From the NCBI GenBank assembly GCA_040757055.1, contig JBFLXY010000002.1, positions 124,001 to 188,000 of the forward strand: DNA of 64,000 bases. The letters run 5' to 3'. The stretch comes from JAJZRJ01 sp040757055. Its GTDB lineage: Bacteria > Desulfobacterota > Desulfobulbia > Desulfobulbales > Desulfurivibrionaceae. The position numbers and the translations under genes were made by a program. A model generated the notes under the pieces. That model saw only the letters and a program-made list of their open reading frames with translations, was not told the origin of the DNA and ran no database searches. Positions 9,707-18,810 of this stretch are shown here, one piece after another. How positions within the stretch are numbered: the first letter of the stretch is position 1; each line of letters starts with the position of its first letter.

Positions 9707-11984
9707 GACCATCGCCTCCCGGCTCATGCTGACCGTTCTGGGCAGCAGCCTCCTCCTGGTCGTCGCTGGGGCGGGGCTCCAGTTCGGCCTCGACTATTCC
9801 CGCGAGATGCGGCTCCTCAATGCACGGGTGGATGACGTGCAGCGCAGCCATGTCCCGGCCATGGAGAACAGCCTCTGGCTCGCCGACTGGGAGATGCTCC
9901 GGGTGCAGGCCGAGGGTATCCAGCGGCTGCCGGAGATCCGTTTCGTGGCCATCGTTGCCGGCGGCCGCCGCCTTGTCGCAGTGGGCAGGGAAGCGGGCGA
10001 GGGCGTGGTGCCGCAGGTTTTTCAGCTGCAACACCGCTACAAAGGGGAGATGGTCTCTCTGGGCTCCCTGATCGTCCATGCCGATGTCCAGTCGGTGCGG
10101 CAACGGGTGCTGGAGCATTTTTTCCTTCTGCTGGCCGCCCAGGTGGTCATCACCTGCTCCCTTGTCGCCCTGGTTCTTTTCGTTTTCCACCGCCTGGTGG
10201 GGCGTCATCTCAAGGCCATGGCCGGATACCTGCGCCGCTTTGAGCCGAGCCGGCTGGAGACGCCGCTGCTGCTCGACAAAAAGAAGGCATCCCGCAACGA
10301 AGAGAGGGATGAAATCGACCAGGTGGTCCACTCCTTCAACGCCATGCGGCAGGATCTGAAGCGCACCTTCGATTCCCTGCACCAGGTCAACGTCGAGCTG
10401 TTGCGGGAGAACCGCGAGCGGGTCAAGGCCGAGACCTCCCTGCGGGAAAGCGAACAACGCTACGCCATGCTGGTGAACACCATCCAGGAGGTCTTCTGGA
10501 TGGTTTCCGCCGATTACCGGCAGGTGCTTTTCATCAGCCCCGCCTACGAGGCTGTCTGGGGCCGGAGTTGCGAGAGTCTGCTGGCCGACCCGCGCTCGTG
10601 GCTCACGGCGGTGGTGGAAGAGGATCGGCCCGCGGTCGCCGCGGTGATCGATGTCCTCGCCCGGGGGAACGACCTGCCGCCGCAGGCAGAATTTCCCGAA
10701 TACCGGATCAGGAGACCCGACGGCACCCTGCGCTGGATCAAGGCCAAGGCGGTGCCGCTCCGGGACGAGAGCGGCAGGGTATGGAGCTTCGCCGGCCTCT
10801 GCGAGGACATCTCCAGCCGCAAGGAGTCGGAGGAAAAGCTACGACAGGCCCAGAAGATGGAGGCCATCGGCACCCTGGCCGGCGGCATTGCCCACGACTT
10901 CAACAACATCCTTGCCGCCATCCTCGGCTATGCCGACCTGATCCGCTACGAGACCGGGGAGACCGATCCCCACCGCAAGCACATCGAGGAAATCATCCGG
11001 GCGGGCAAGCGGGCCAAGGCGCTGGTCCAGCAGATTCTCGCCTTCAGCCGCAAGGGCGAGCAGCAGCGGAGGCCGGTGACGGTGGCACCCATCGTCAAGG
11101 AAGCGCTGAAACTCCTCCGCGCCTCGATTCCCGCCACCATCGAGATCGTCTCCCAGATCCGCGACCCCGACGGCACCGTGCTGGCCGATCCGGTCCAGCT
11201 CCATCAGGTGGTGGTGAACCTCTGCACCAACGCCAGCCATGCCATGGAGGAGCAGGGCGGCACCCTCACCGTTTCCCTGGCGGTGGTCGAGGTCGGGCCG
11301 GAGGAGGCGGCCGCCATGGGCGGCCAACCCGGCCGGTTTGTCAGGCTGGCCGTGGCCGACACCGGTTGCGGCATGGACGAGGCAACCCGGCAGCGCATTT
11401 TCGACCCCTACTTCACCACCAAGGCATTTGGCAAGGGATCCGGCATGGGGCTGGCGGTGGTGCACGGCATCGTGCAGGGTTCCGGCGGCATGGTGCGGGT
11501 GATCAGCGAGGTCGGGACCGGCACCACCTTCGACATCTTTTTTCCCGCGGTCGATCAGCCGGCGGAGCCGGAACCCGCCCTGGCCACCGTGTGTCCGCCG
11601 GGCAGCGAACGCATCCTGCTGGTGGACGACGAGCCCGCGGTTGCCGAGACGGCGCAGCAGTGGCTCTCCCGGCTGGGCTATTCCGTCACCGCGGTGAACA
11701 GCAGCCTGGAGGCCCTGCGTCTTTTCCGCGACAACCCGCGCGGATTCGACCTGCTGGTGACCGACCAGGCCATGCCGCATCTGCCCGGTTCGGAGCTGGC
11801 GCGGCAGGTGCTGGCCATTCGGCCCGATCTGCCGATTCTGCTCTGCACCGGCTACAGCTCCGTCGTCAACGAGGAAAAGGCCAGGGAGATCGGCATCCGC
11901 CGCTATGCCTACAAGCCCCTGCAGGGCTCCGAACTGGCCCGCCTCGTCCGGCAACTGCTGGACGAACAGGCTGCGGCCCGTTAG
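9693..11984 (+). CDS. Hybrid sensor histidine kinase with PAS and receiver domains
   Basis: Inner-membrane sensor kinase of 763 residues. In order: a membrane segment at about 11-32; a periplasmic region rather short for a Cache domain; a second segment near 145-168; HAMP to about 220; a short coiled coil; PAS (about 255-375); HisKA with GGIAHDFNN (phospho-His near 400); HATPase (about 500-620) with the DTGCGMDE and GSGMGLAVVHG boxes; and a receiver domain from about 640 with DDE and the phospho-acceptor in LVTDQAMP. It overlaps the binding-protein gene by 14 bp, so the two are translationally coupled. No cognate DNA-binding regulator lies alongside. Confidence 0.9.
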   Translation: MRFRKTIASRLMLTVLGSSLLLVVAGAGLQFGLDYSREMRLLNARVDDVQRSHVPAMENSLWLADWEMLRVQAEGIQRLPEIRFVAIVAGGRRLVAVGREAGEGVVPQVFQLQHRYKGEMVSLGSLIVHADVQSVRQRVLEHFFLLLAAQVVITCSLVALVLFVFHRLVGRHLKAMAGYLRRFEPSRLETPLLLDKKKASRNEERDEIDQVVHSFNAMRQDLKRTFDSLHQVNVELLRENRERVKAETSLRESEQRYAMLVNTIQEVFWMVSADYRQVLFISPAYEAVWGRSCESLLADPRSWLTAVVEEDRPAVAAVIDVLARGNDLPPQAEFPEYRIRRPDGTLRWIKAKAVPLRDESGRVWSFAGLCEDISSRKESEEKLRQAQKMEAIGTLAGGIAHDFNNILAAILGYADLIRYETGETDPHRKHIEEIIRAGKRAKALVQQILAFSRKGEQQRRPVTVAPIVKEALKLLRASIPATIEIVSQIRDPDGTVLADPVQLHQVVVNLCTNASHAMEEQGGTLTVSLAVVEVGPEEAAAMGGQPGRFVRLAVADTGCGMDEATRQRIFDPYFTTKAFGKGSGMGLAVVHGIVQGSGGMVRVISEVGTGTTFDIFFPAVDQPAEPEPALATVCPPGSERILLVDDEPAVAETAQQWLSRLGYSVTAVNSSLEALRLFRDNPRGFDLLVTDQAMPHLPGSELARQVLAIRPDLPILLCTGYSSVVNEEKAREIGIRRYAYKPLQGSELARLVRQLLDEQAAAR

Positions 11985-12004
11985 GCGAGGGGGATCGCGG
12001 TTGC

Positions 12005-12610
12005 TCAGCCTGCTTTCTTGACCCAGATGGGGAGATCGGCGGCAAGGCGGACAAAACGGGGATCGCGGTCGATGTCGTTGCTGTTCTTGTGGTTGGCGAT
12101 GAGCAGGCCGCCCGGCTTGAGCCGCTCCTCGATCATCCGTTCAAAGCGCTGCTGGGGTTCGCGATCGGAAAAGGGCCGGAAGTAGTAGAGCACCTCGAAA
12201 TCCCCGTAGCGTTCATACTGCCAGATGTCATGCTGTCCCACCTTTTCTTCGCCAAAGAGCTGCCGGGCGATGGAACAGGGGTAGGGGTCTTTTTCAATCC
12301 CGTAGACATCAAAGCCAAGCTGTTCCGCAAAGAGCAGGACATTGCCGATGCCGCAGCCGATGTCGAGCAGGGTGGGGCGTGGAGCGGCATCAGGGTCCGC
12401 AGGCAGGCCCAGATACTCTTTGGCAAAGCAGAGTTGCGCATAGACCTGGCGGGTGTCCATGGCCACGAAGGGGTATTCGCGGCCGAGATCATTCTGGGTG
12501 GCGCGGTTTGATGCGCTGGTGAAGAGGCCGACAAAGCGGTTGATGATGTTGAAGAAGAGGTCGCAATCGGCCACTGCATCGGCAGCCGGGTGGTCCTGTT
12601 CGCTTCCCAT
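12005..12610 (-). CDS. SAM-dependent class I methyltransferase
   Basis: The Rossmann-type methyltransferase motif I is LLDIGCGIGN, followed by an acidic residue in VYGIEKDPY that binds SAM ribose. The protein is 201 residues, cytoplasmic and without a membrane segment. ATG at 12610 was chosen for the AGGTGA upstream; an ATG at 12625 lacks a comparable site. It lies 22 bp downstream of the M20 amidohydrolase and is probably co-transcribed. The substrate is not evident. Confidence 0.75.
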   Translation of the reverse strand: MGSEQDHPAADAVADCDLFFNIINRFVGLFTSASNRATQNDLGREYPFVAMDTRQVYAQLCFAKEYLGLPADPDAAPRPTLLDIGCGIGNVLLFAEQLGFDVYGIEKDPYPCSIARQLFGEEKVGQHDIWQYERYGDFEVLYYFRPFSDREPQQRFERMIEERLKPGGLLIANHKNSNDIDRDPRFVRLAADLPIWVKKAG

Positions 12611-12632
12611 GGGATTCACCTGCATGGGCGGA

Positions 12633-13799
<1,167 letters not shown>

Positions 13800-13870
13800 G
13801 CTCTGAGATGTACCAGAAAACCGCTTCCCATCAAATCAAATAATGGGACGTCAGGGGCTGCGGATGGCGG

Positions 13871-14896
13871 CTATTTGCCGAAAGGGCAGACTGGATAGCG
13901 GCACTGGGGGCAGTTGCGGCACAGGCCGCCGTGGCCCATGGCCGCCAGGGTCTCGCGGGTGATCTTCTGCCCGGCCAGCACCCGCGGCAGGACCAGGTCG
14001 AAGACCGTGATCCTGTGAAACATCCCGCAGGCGGGCAGTCCCAGCACCGGCACCGCGCCGATGTGTCCTGCCAGGAACATGGCGCCGGGCAGCACCGGGG
14101 TGCCGTAGACGATGTCGCTGGCGCCGGCCGCGGCGATGCCGAGTCGGGTCACGTCATCCGGGTCCACCGACATGCCGCCGCTGGTGACGATGAGGTCGGC
14201 TCCTTCATCGAGGCAGTCACGGATGGCAGCGGCGATCCGTTCCACGTCGTCCGGAGCGAAACGCACCGCCGCTACTTCGGAGCCGATGGCCTCCATTTTC
14301 TTGCGCAGCACCGGCTCGAAGGCGTCCTTGATCCGGCCGTGGAAGACCTCGTTGCCGGTGATCACCAGCCCGGCTCTGGCGGAGCGCAGGGGCAGCACCG
14401 AAAGCACCCCGCCGGCCTCCCTGGCGATCCGCGCCGCCTTTTCCACCATCTGCCGTTTGGCCACCAGCGGGATGAGGCGGGTGCCGCCCACCAGATCATC
14501 CTTGGCCACCACGGTGCCGGTGTGCACGGTGGCGCACATCACCTCGCCCAGCAGGTTGAAGCGATAGAGCGCTTCGGTATTGATCTGAAGAAGGCCGGAA
14601 CGGGCTGCGTGGAAGCTGATTTTTCCCTCCACCACGTCGCTGGGGTAGGTGACGCCCGGCCCGGCCAGCGCCTGGGCCATCAGCACGGCGGCCTCATTTT
14701 CGTGGATGTCGTCGGCGGTCAAATCCAGCACGTAGATGTGCTCCTTGCCCAGCCGCTTCAGATGGCCGACATCCTCGGGCCGGATGATGTGTCCTTTTCT
14801 GAAGGCGCGGCCCTTGAACTCGCCCTGCCGGATCTCGGTCACGTCGTGGGGCAGGATCATGCCCACTGCCTCGTCTACGGGAACGGTTTTGGCCAT
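13871..14896 (-). CDS. Molybdopterin-binding protein (MoaB/MoeA domain) with Cys-rich tail
   Basis: Contains the molybdopterin-binding fold shared by MogA, MoaB and the MoeA central domain: TSGGMSVDPDDVTR in the second half and a glycine-rich LPACGMFHR later. The N-terminal part resembles MoeA only weakly, so a full MoeA role is uncertain. The last 20 residues carry four cysteines in a C-x2-C-x2-C-x4-C arrangement, looking like a metal or Fe-S site and not typical of MoeA. It starts four bases after the fmdE-like stop (ATG at 14896 with GGATG inside the upstream gene). Pairing with FmdE suggests a shared role in molybdenum or tungsten cofactor handling. Confidence 0.75.
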   Translation of the reverse strand: MAKTVPVDEAVGMILPHDVTEIRQGEFKGRAFRKGHIIRPEDVGHLKRLGKEHIYVLDLTADDIHENEAAVLMAQALAGPGVTYPSDVVEGKISFHAARSGLLQINTEALYRFNLLGEVMCATVHTGTVVAKDDLVGGTRLIPLVAKRQMVEKAARIAREAGGVLSVLPLRSARAGLVITGNEVFHGRIKDAFEPVLRKKMEAIGSEVAAVRFAPDDVERIAAAIRDCLDEGADLIVTSGGMSVDPDDVTRLGIAAAGASDIVYGTPVLPGAMFLAGHIGAVPVLGLPACGMFHRITVFDLVLPRVLAGQKITRETLAAMGHGGLCRNCPQCRYPVCPFGK

Positions 14897-14900
14897 GGTT

Positions 14901-15485
14901 TCATCCGTTGTGTTGGTAATAGCGGCCAAAGGCGCAGGGGCGGCAGAGGGTCCGGCCCTCCTGCACGACCTCGCGGCAATCCTGGACCCAGTCGCCGCAC
15001 GCCTCGCAGCGCACGCGCCTGAGCGGCCGGCCCGGCATGTCCTCCGGCGGCACTTGGATCGTCACAGGCTGGATTCGGAAGAGTTCGTTCTCCGGCATGA
15101 TGCGGTATGCCTCCAACTGCTGGCGATAGCGGTCGCCGATCTCGGGGCAGTAGTTCTTGGCCGTTTCCCGGGCCTCTTCCAAGGCGGTGATCCGCACCGC
15201 CTTGCCGGTTTTGAGATTGACGAAGGTGGCGGCCATGATGCCGTAATCGAGCCACTTGAGGGAACGTTTGCCCAGGGTGCAGCCGGTGACGCTCTGGATG
15301 GCGTCGGTGGCGCAGCGGTCGATCTCCACCAGCACGTAGAAATCCTTGCGTTCCCTGCCGCGGGGATCGCTGATGCCGATCTCGCGCAGGCCGACCATGG
15401 CCAGGCGGACGCCGATCACCTGGCCGGCGCAGATATGGCCGTGGATGGCGGTGGATCTGTCGAGGAGTTCTTCAAAGGTTTCCAT
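14901..15485 (-). CDS. FmdE-family zinc/molybdenum protein
   Basis: Homologue of FmdE, annotated as subunit E of formylmethanofuran dehydrogenase and common in bacteria without methanofuran. The signature HGHICAG is at residues 15-21, with C19 the expected metal ligand. A C-terminal zinc-ribbon-like pair (RCEACGDW, then LCRPC) is present. The 194-residue length suits the family. ATG at 15485 has AGGA at correct spacing. It is the first gene after a sigma-54 promoter and is coupled to the molybdopterin-binding gene. Formate dehydrogenase maturation or molybdenum sensing are possible roles, given the formate dehydrogenase module elsewhere in the window; neither is shown. Confidence 0.82.
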   Translation of the reverse strand: METFEELLDRSTAIHGHICAGQVIGVRLAMVGLREIGISDPRGRERKDFYVLVEIDRCATDAIQSVTGCTLGKRSLKWLDYGIMAATFVNLKTGKAVRITALEEARETAKNYCPEIGDRYRQQLEAYRIMPENELFRIQPVTIQVPPEDMPGRPLRRVRCEACGDWVQDCREVVQEGRTLCRPCAFGRYYQHNG

Positions 15486-15563
15486 GGAAGTCCTGCTGAA
15501 TAAGGGAAAAACTGACTGGCAGCGTAGTCGAAAAGAACGGCGAATGCAAGGCGGGAAGGGAGG

Positions 15564-15674
15564 ATGTAATGCCTCCCCTTGCGGGGAGGCATTACATTGC
15601 GACATTCACCCATTCCGGCTAGGTAAGTGAATGTCTTTGGAGGGGGCTTGGGGGCCTTCCATGGGAGGAAGGCC
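15564..15674 (-). promoter_or_regulatory. Hairpin-rich 5' leader of the fmdE transcript
   Basis: Three successive inverted repeats are visible: 8-bp arms at 15653-15660 and 15667-15674; 9-bp arms at 15601-15609 and 15627-15635; and a perfect 15-bp stem with a 4-nt loop at 15564-15578 and 15583-15597. All lie between the predicted sigma-54 start point (about 15700) and the fmdE ATG. None is followed directly by a T run, so a simple terminator is unlikely. A structured RNA or a repeat element are the options. Confidence 0.45.
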
Positions 15675-15711
15675 GAAAAAAAGAACTACGTTTGGGCTTC
15701 CTCCTACTTAA

Positions 15712-15726
15712 GCAATCGTCATGCCA
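15712..15726 (-). promoter_or_regulatory. Sigma-54 promoter for the fmdE operon
   Basis: On the minus strand the sequence TGGCATGACGATTGC matches the -24/-12 consensus TGGCAC-G-N4-TTGC with one mismatch and exact GG-GC spacing. The predicted start is near 15700. It faces fmdE and lies 89-180 bp downstream of two palindromes that could bind an enhancer-binding protein. Confidence 0.65.
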
Positions 15727-15813
15727 TGGTGCGTATTTTTTGCAATATGTTGATATGACAGAGAAAATACAGATGGCGCGCCGGCTGGCGGAGCAGGGGA
15801 CTGAAGCGCCTGT

Positions 15814-15829
15814 GAGTCATCGATGACCC
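15814..15829. promoter_or_regulatory. Palindromic upstream site, GAGTCA-N4-TGACCC
   Basis: Inverted repeat with one mismatch, centred about 120 bp upstream of the predicted sigma-54 start point. It shares the GGGTCA...TGACCC pattern with the site at 15881-15898, 68 bp away. Position and repetition fit an enhancer site for an NtrC-type activator. Confidence 0.5.
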
Positions 15830-15870
15830 GCAGATAAAAATTCGTCACATATCTGTTTGAAATAACGAAG

Positions 15871-15898
15871 AAAAAGCTCTTGGGTCACGAATGACCCA
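15871..15898 (-). terminator. Terminator-like palindrome after the sigma-54 regulator gene
   Basis: TGGGTCA and TGACCCA form a perfect 7-bp stem with a 4-nt loop (15881-15898), and in the minus direction a T run follows at 15875-15871. It sits 9 bp past the regulator stop. The same palindrome resembles the site at 15814-15829, so it may act as an upstream activator site instead of, or as well as, a terminator. Confidence 0.45.
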
Positions 15899-15906
15899 TG
15901 AAGCGA

Positions 15907-17331
15907 CTAATTGATCCCGTACTGCCGCATCTTGCGGAAAAGGGTTTTGCGCGAGATGCCCAGCAGCGAGGCGGCCCGACTGCGGTGCCAGCGGGTCTGG
16001 TGTAGCACTTCGATGATCTGCTCTTTTTCAAAGGAGGCCATGGCGTTCTGCAGGCGTCCTTCCGTCTCCGGGGAAGACGTGGTGGTCTCGCTGGCCGCGG
16101 CCGGCGCCGGGATGGCGGAGGGGCGTTGCGCCTCGGCGCTGAAATCGAGCCGGCCCAGGGTCAGGTAGCGGTGCAGCACGTTCTGGAGTTCGCGGACGTT
16201 GCCCGGCCAGTGGTGGGATAACAGCCGTCGCATGAGGTCGTCGCCCAGTTCCGGCATGGGCTGCCCCATGGAGAGATTGCGGACAAAATGGGAGGTCAGC
16301 AGGCCGAGGTCGTCCTTGCGGTGCCTGAGCGGCGGCAGGTGAACGGGAATGACATGGATGCGGTAGTAAAAATCCTTGCGGATCTTGCCTTCCCGCACCA
16401 GCTCCTCCATGTCGCGGCTGGTGGCGCCGATGATGCGCAGGTCGGGCAGGTGGGTCTCGCGGCCGCCCACCGGGCAGAAGCCGTTGCCCTCCAGCACGCG
16501 CAGGAGCTTGACCTGCATCCCAAGGCTGATGTCGCCGATTTCGTCGAGGAAGAGGGTACCGCCGTCGGCGCGGTCAAGATAGCCTTCGCGGTCGGTGGCG
16601 GCACCGGTGAAGGCTCCCTTCCTGTAGCCGAAGAACTCGCTCTCGATGAGGGTTTCGGGAATGGCGCTGCAGTTGACCGCGACAAAATTGCGATGCGCCC
16701 GGCTGCTCAGTTCATGGATGGTCTTGGCCACCAGCTCCTTGCCGGTGCCGGATTCGCCGTAGATGATGACGTTGGCGTTGCTGCCCGCCGCCTTGGCGAT
16801 GGTGGTGTAGACCTCCTGCATGGGCTGGCTTTTGCCGATGAGGTGGCCCATCTGGAAGTTGTTGGCGAGCAGCGCCGACTGCTTCAGGTGGTTGGCCTGC
16901 AGAGCCGGATGGGCGCCGTACTTGGGATCCCAGGAAAGAAGCTGGCCGGAGAGGTCGTGGAGGGTCTCCACGGCGCCGATGATGTTGCCGCGGTCGTCCA
17001 GGACCGGGGCCGCCATGAAATAGAGGTTGAGCGGCCGGCCGCACATGGTGAAGGAGTCGTATGCCTCCCAGGCGTTGGGGATGATTTTGGACTGGCCGGG
17101 ATGCTTTTCCTTGTACAGCTCCAGGAACTGTTTGATGTCGTTGCGGAGGATGAGGTCGGCCACCAGGGGGCGCTTGCGGGTGTAAAAGGGTTCCCAGTGG
17201 CGGTCGGTGCCGATCATCTCGGCGGCCTTGAGGCCGGTCATCAACTCGCACGCCTTGTTCCAGTAGGTAATGCGATTGTTGATGCCCACGGCGAACTGGG
17301 GCAGCGGCGAACAGTCAAGTACCTCGAACAT
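15907..17331 (-). CDS. Sigma-54-dependent regulator with PAS domain
   Basis: NtrC-family enhancer-binding protein of 473 residues. An N-terminal PAS domain (about 1-115) replaces the receiver, so it senses a small molecule or redox state directly. The AAA+ domain has Walker A GESGTGKE (near 190), the sigma-54 contact loop GAFTGA (near 239) and Walker B LFLDEIGD. A Fis-type helix-turn-helix closes the protein (RAASLLGISRKTLFRKM). ATG at 17331 has AAGGAG at 8-9 nt and was preferred over an upstream ATG at 17352. The downstream sigma-54 promoter and paired palindromes make the fmdE operon the likely target, by inference. Confidence 0.92.
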   Translation of the reverse strand: MFEVLDCSPLPQFAVGINNRITYWNKACELMTGLKAAEMIGTDRHWEPFYTRKRPLVADLILRNDIKQFLELYKEKHPGQSKIIPNAWEAYDSFTMCGRPLNLYFMAAPVLDDRGNIIGAVETLHDLSGQLLSWDPKYGAHPALQANHLKQSALLANNFQMGHLIGKSQPMQEVYTTIAKAAGSNANVIIYGESGTGKELVAKTIHELSSRAHRNFVAVNCSAIPETLIESEFFGYRKGAFTGAATDREGYLDRADGGTLFLDEIGDISLGMQVKLLRVLEGNGFCPVGGRETHLPDLRIIGATSRDMEELVREGKIRKDFYYRIHVIPVHLPPLRHRKDDLGLLTSHFVRNLSMGQPMPELGDDLMRRLLSHHWPGNVRELQNVLHRYLTLGRLDFSAEAQRPSAIPAPAAASETTTSSPETEGRLQNAMASFEKEQIIEVLHQTRWHRSRAASLLGISRKTLFRKMRQYGIN

Positions 17332-17396
17332 GATTCCACTCCTTGCCGGCAAGGGGTTGTCGCGATGGCAGCGGATTGGGGCAGCGCGAGCCGTTG

Positions 17397-17426
17397 GCGT
17401 CGCGGTCGGTGGTGGTGCCGCGACGC
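17397..17426 (-). other. Hairpin in the leader of the sigma-54 regulator
   Basis: Perfect 9-bp arms GCGTCGCGG (17397-17405) and CCGCGACGC (17418-17426) with a 12-nt loop. It starts a few bases after the predicted transcription start. Its function is unknown; it could stabilise the message or be an operator for autoregulation. Confidence 0.3.
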
Positions 17427-17438
17427 ATTTTCCCGGTA

Positions 17439-17467
17439 ACTATAAATCGGAAGGCGTTTTTTTGCAA
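17439..17467 (-). promoter_or_regulatory. Sigma-70 promoter for the sigma-54 regulator gene
   Basis: TTGCAA and TATAGT are separated by 17 bp on the minus strand, a strong match. The predicted start near 17432 leaves a leader of about 100 nt to the ATG at 17331. Confidence 0.6.
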
Positions 17468-17524
17468 ATCTTCCGCCGGGGGGCGCATCGCCGGGCGGAG
17501 CAGGCGAGGGCGGCAGCGAGGCGT

Positions 17525-18718
17525 TTATTCTTCCTTGATGGCGTTCAGTGGTTCCAGGCGCGCCAGGCGGATGGTCGGCATGGCGGCGCCGGCGAGGCAG
17601 ACGGCAATGCCGGCCAGAAGGGCCGCGAGGCTGAGCAGCAGGGTGCCCGCGTTCAGGGCGGAAACCGCTCCCAGCTTGCTGAGCAGGTTGAAGTCGCTGG
17701 CCAGGTAGCGGATCAGGACATGGCCGACGGCAATGCCGATCAGGCCGCCGAGGCTGCTGATGATGGTCGCCTCCAGCAGGAAGATGCGCATGATGTGACC
17801 CTGCCGGGCGCCGATGGCGCGCAGGATGCCGACTTCGCGGCGCCGCTCGTTGGCCATGGCGGTGAAGGTGGACCAGGCAAGGAGAACGGCGAGGGTGGCG
17901 GAGATGAGAATGGTGATGGAGAAGACCCGGGTGATGTCCTTCAGGGTGTTGCGGACCCCGGCGCCAATGTCGCCGCGGGTCATGATGCCGATGGTGGGGT
18001 TGATCTTGCGGATGTCCGCCACCACCTTTTCCGCATCGGCGCCCTCCCTGAGCCTGATGAAGATGATGGAGATGGTGCCGTGCTTGTAGTCGCCCATGGC
18101 GGTCTCGGAGATTCTGCCGAGGTCGTCGAGGCGCATGAAGACGCCGCGGTCAAGACCGGTGTTGGTCCGCTGCAGGTGGCCCACCACCTTGACCCCCTGC
18201 CCGAAGAGGCTGGCGGTGTTGATGAGGCCGAGGTACTCATAGACGTAGCTGCCGACATAGACCTCGCCCGAGGTGAGTTTTGGCGGGCCGACCTCAAGCC
18301 AGGGCGCGATCACGAAGTCGTGGTCCGGGTCGTAGGCAATGACCTGGCCCTCGTCGATGCTGCAGCAGCCGGAGGAGAGGGTGTTGAGATAGACGTGGTA
18401 GGTGGCCTGCCTGATCTCGGGCAGGTCGCTGACCGACTCGAAAACGAACTTGTCCATGTAGAAGCTTTTGATCTTGCTTTCCAGGATGAATTCCTCGGCA
18501 TTGCCTTTGGCCTCCGAGGGCACCAGCACGATGTCCGCCCCCAGCTTCCGGGCCGCCGCCTCGATGTCTTCGGTGACCGCCCGGTTGAAGAGCAGGGCAA
18601 AGACCAGCAGCGCCACCAGCAGGGCGACGGCCAGCACCAGCACCACGTTGCGGAAGAGCTTGCGGGTGACGCCTTTCCAGGCGATGGCCGCGATGGAGGC
18701 GGCAGGGGCGTTCGGCAT
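17525..18718 (-). CDS. FtsX/MacB-type ABC transporter permease (first copy)
   Basis: Inner-membrane permease of 397 residues with the MacB/LolC/FtsX layout: one membrane segment at about 23-45, a large periplasmic domain (about 50-260), then three C-terminal segments. The cytoplasmic coupling motif NERRREVGILRAIGA is clear. The periplasmic domain contains the vicinal cysteines SSGCCSIDEG, unusual for the family and possibly metal- or disulfide-related. It lies downstream of the heme propeller gene with a terminator-like hairpin between. Its ATPase partner is probably the divergent gene at 20446. ATG at 18718 has AAGGA upstream. Confidence 0.85.
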   Translation of the reverse strand: MPNAPAASIAAIAWKGVTRKLFRNVVLVLAVALLVALLVFALLFNRAVTEDIEAAARKLGADIVLVPSEAKGNAEEFILESKIKSFYMDKFVFESVSDLPEIRQATYHVYLNTLSSGCCSIDEGQVIAYDPDHDFVIAPWLEVGPPKLTSGEVYVGSYVYEYLGLINTASLFGQGVKVVGHLQRTNTGLDRGVFMRLDDLGRISETAMGDYKHGTISIIFIRLREGADAEKVVADIRKINPTIGIMTRGDIGAGVRNTLKDITRVFSITILISATLAVLLAWSTFTAMANERRREVGILRAIGARQGHIMRIFLLEATIISSLGGLIGIAVGHVLIRYLASDFNLLSKLGAVSALNAGTLLLSLAALLAGIAVCLAGAAMPTIRLARLEPLNAIKEE

Positions 18719-18750
18719 GACGGGAGTCCTTCCGGGAGAAGCATGATGCG

Positions 18751-18782
18751 AAAAGCCGGAGGGCGCGAACGCCCCCCGGCTT
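18751..18782 (-). terminator. Intrinsic terminator between propeller and permease genes
   Basis: A 13-bp stem with one mismatch and a UUCG-type tetraloop (18753-18765 with 18770-18782), followed on the minus strand by TTTT. It would end most propeller transcripts and let a fraction read into the permease gene, a common way to set unequal expression. Confidence 0.6.
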
Positions 18783-18810
18783 CGGAAAACAGCGATTGCG
18801 GCGAGGTGCC

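Larger units (their letters stand above)
15486..15906. other. Regulatory intergenic region upstream of fmdE
   Basis: This 421-bp gap contains, in minus-strand order: a terminator-like palindrome just after the sigma-54 regulator gene, a second related palindrome, a sigma-54 promoter, and a leader of about 215 nt with three hairpins. The parts are listed separately. No coding sequence is visible. Confidence 0.6.

Noticed and set aside
15486..15700. Moco-type riboswitch in front of fmdE
   Set aside because: The context fits, but I could not align the hairpins to a consensus by eye; kept only as an uncharacterised structured leader.
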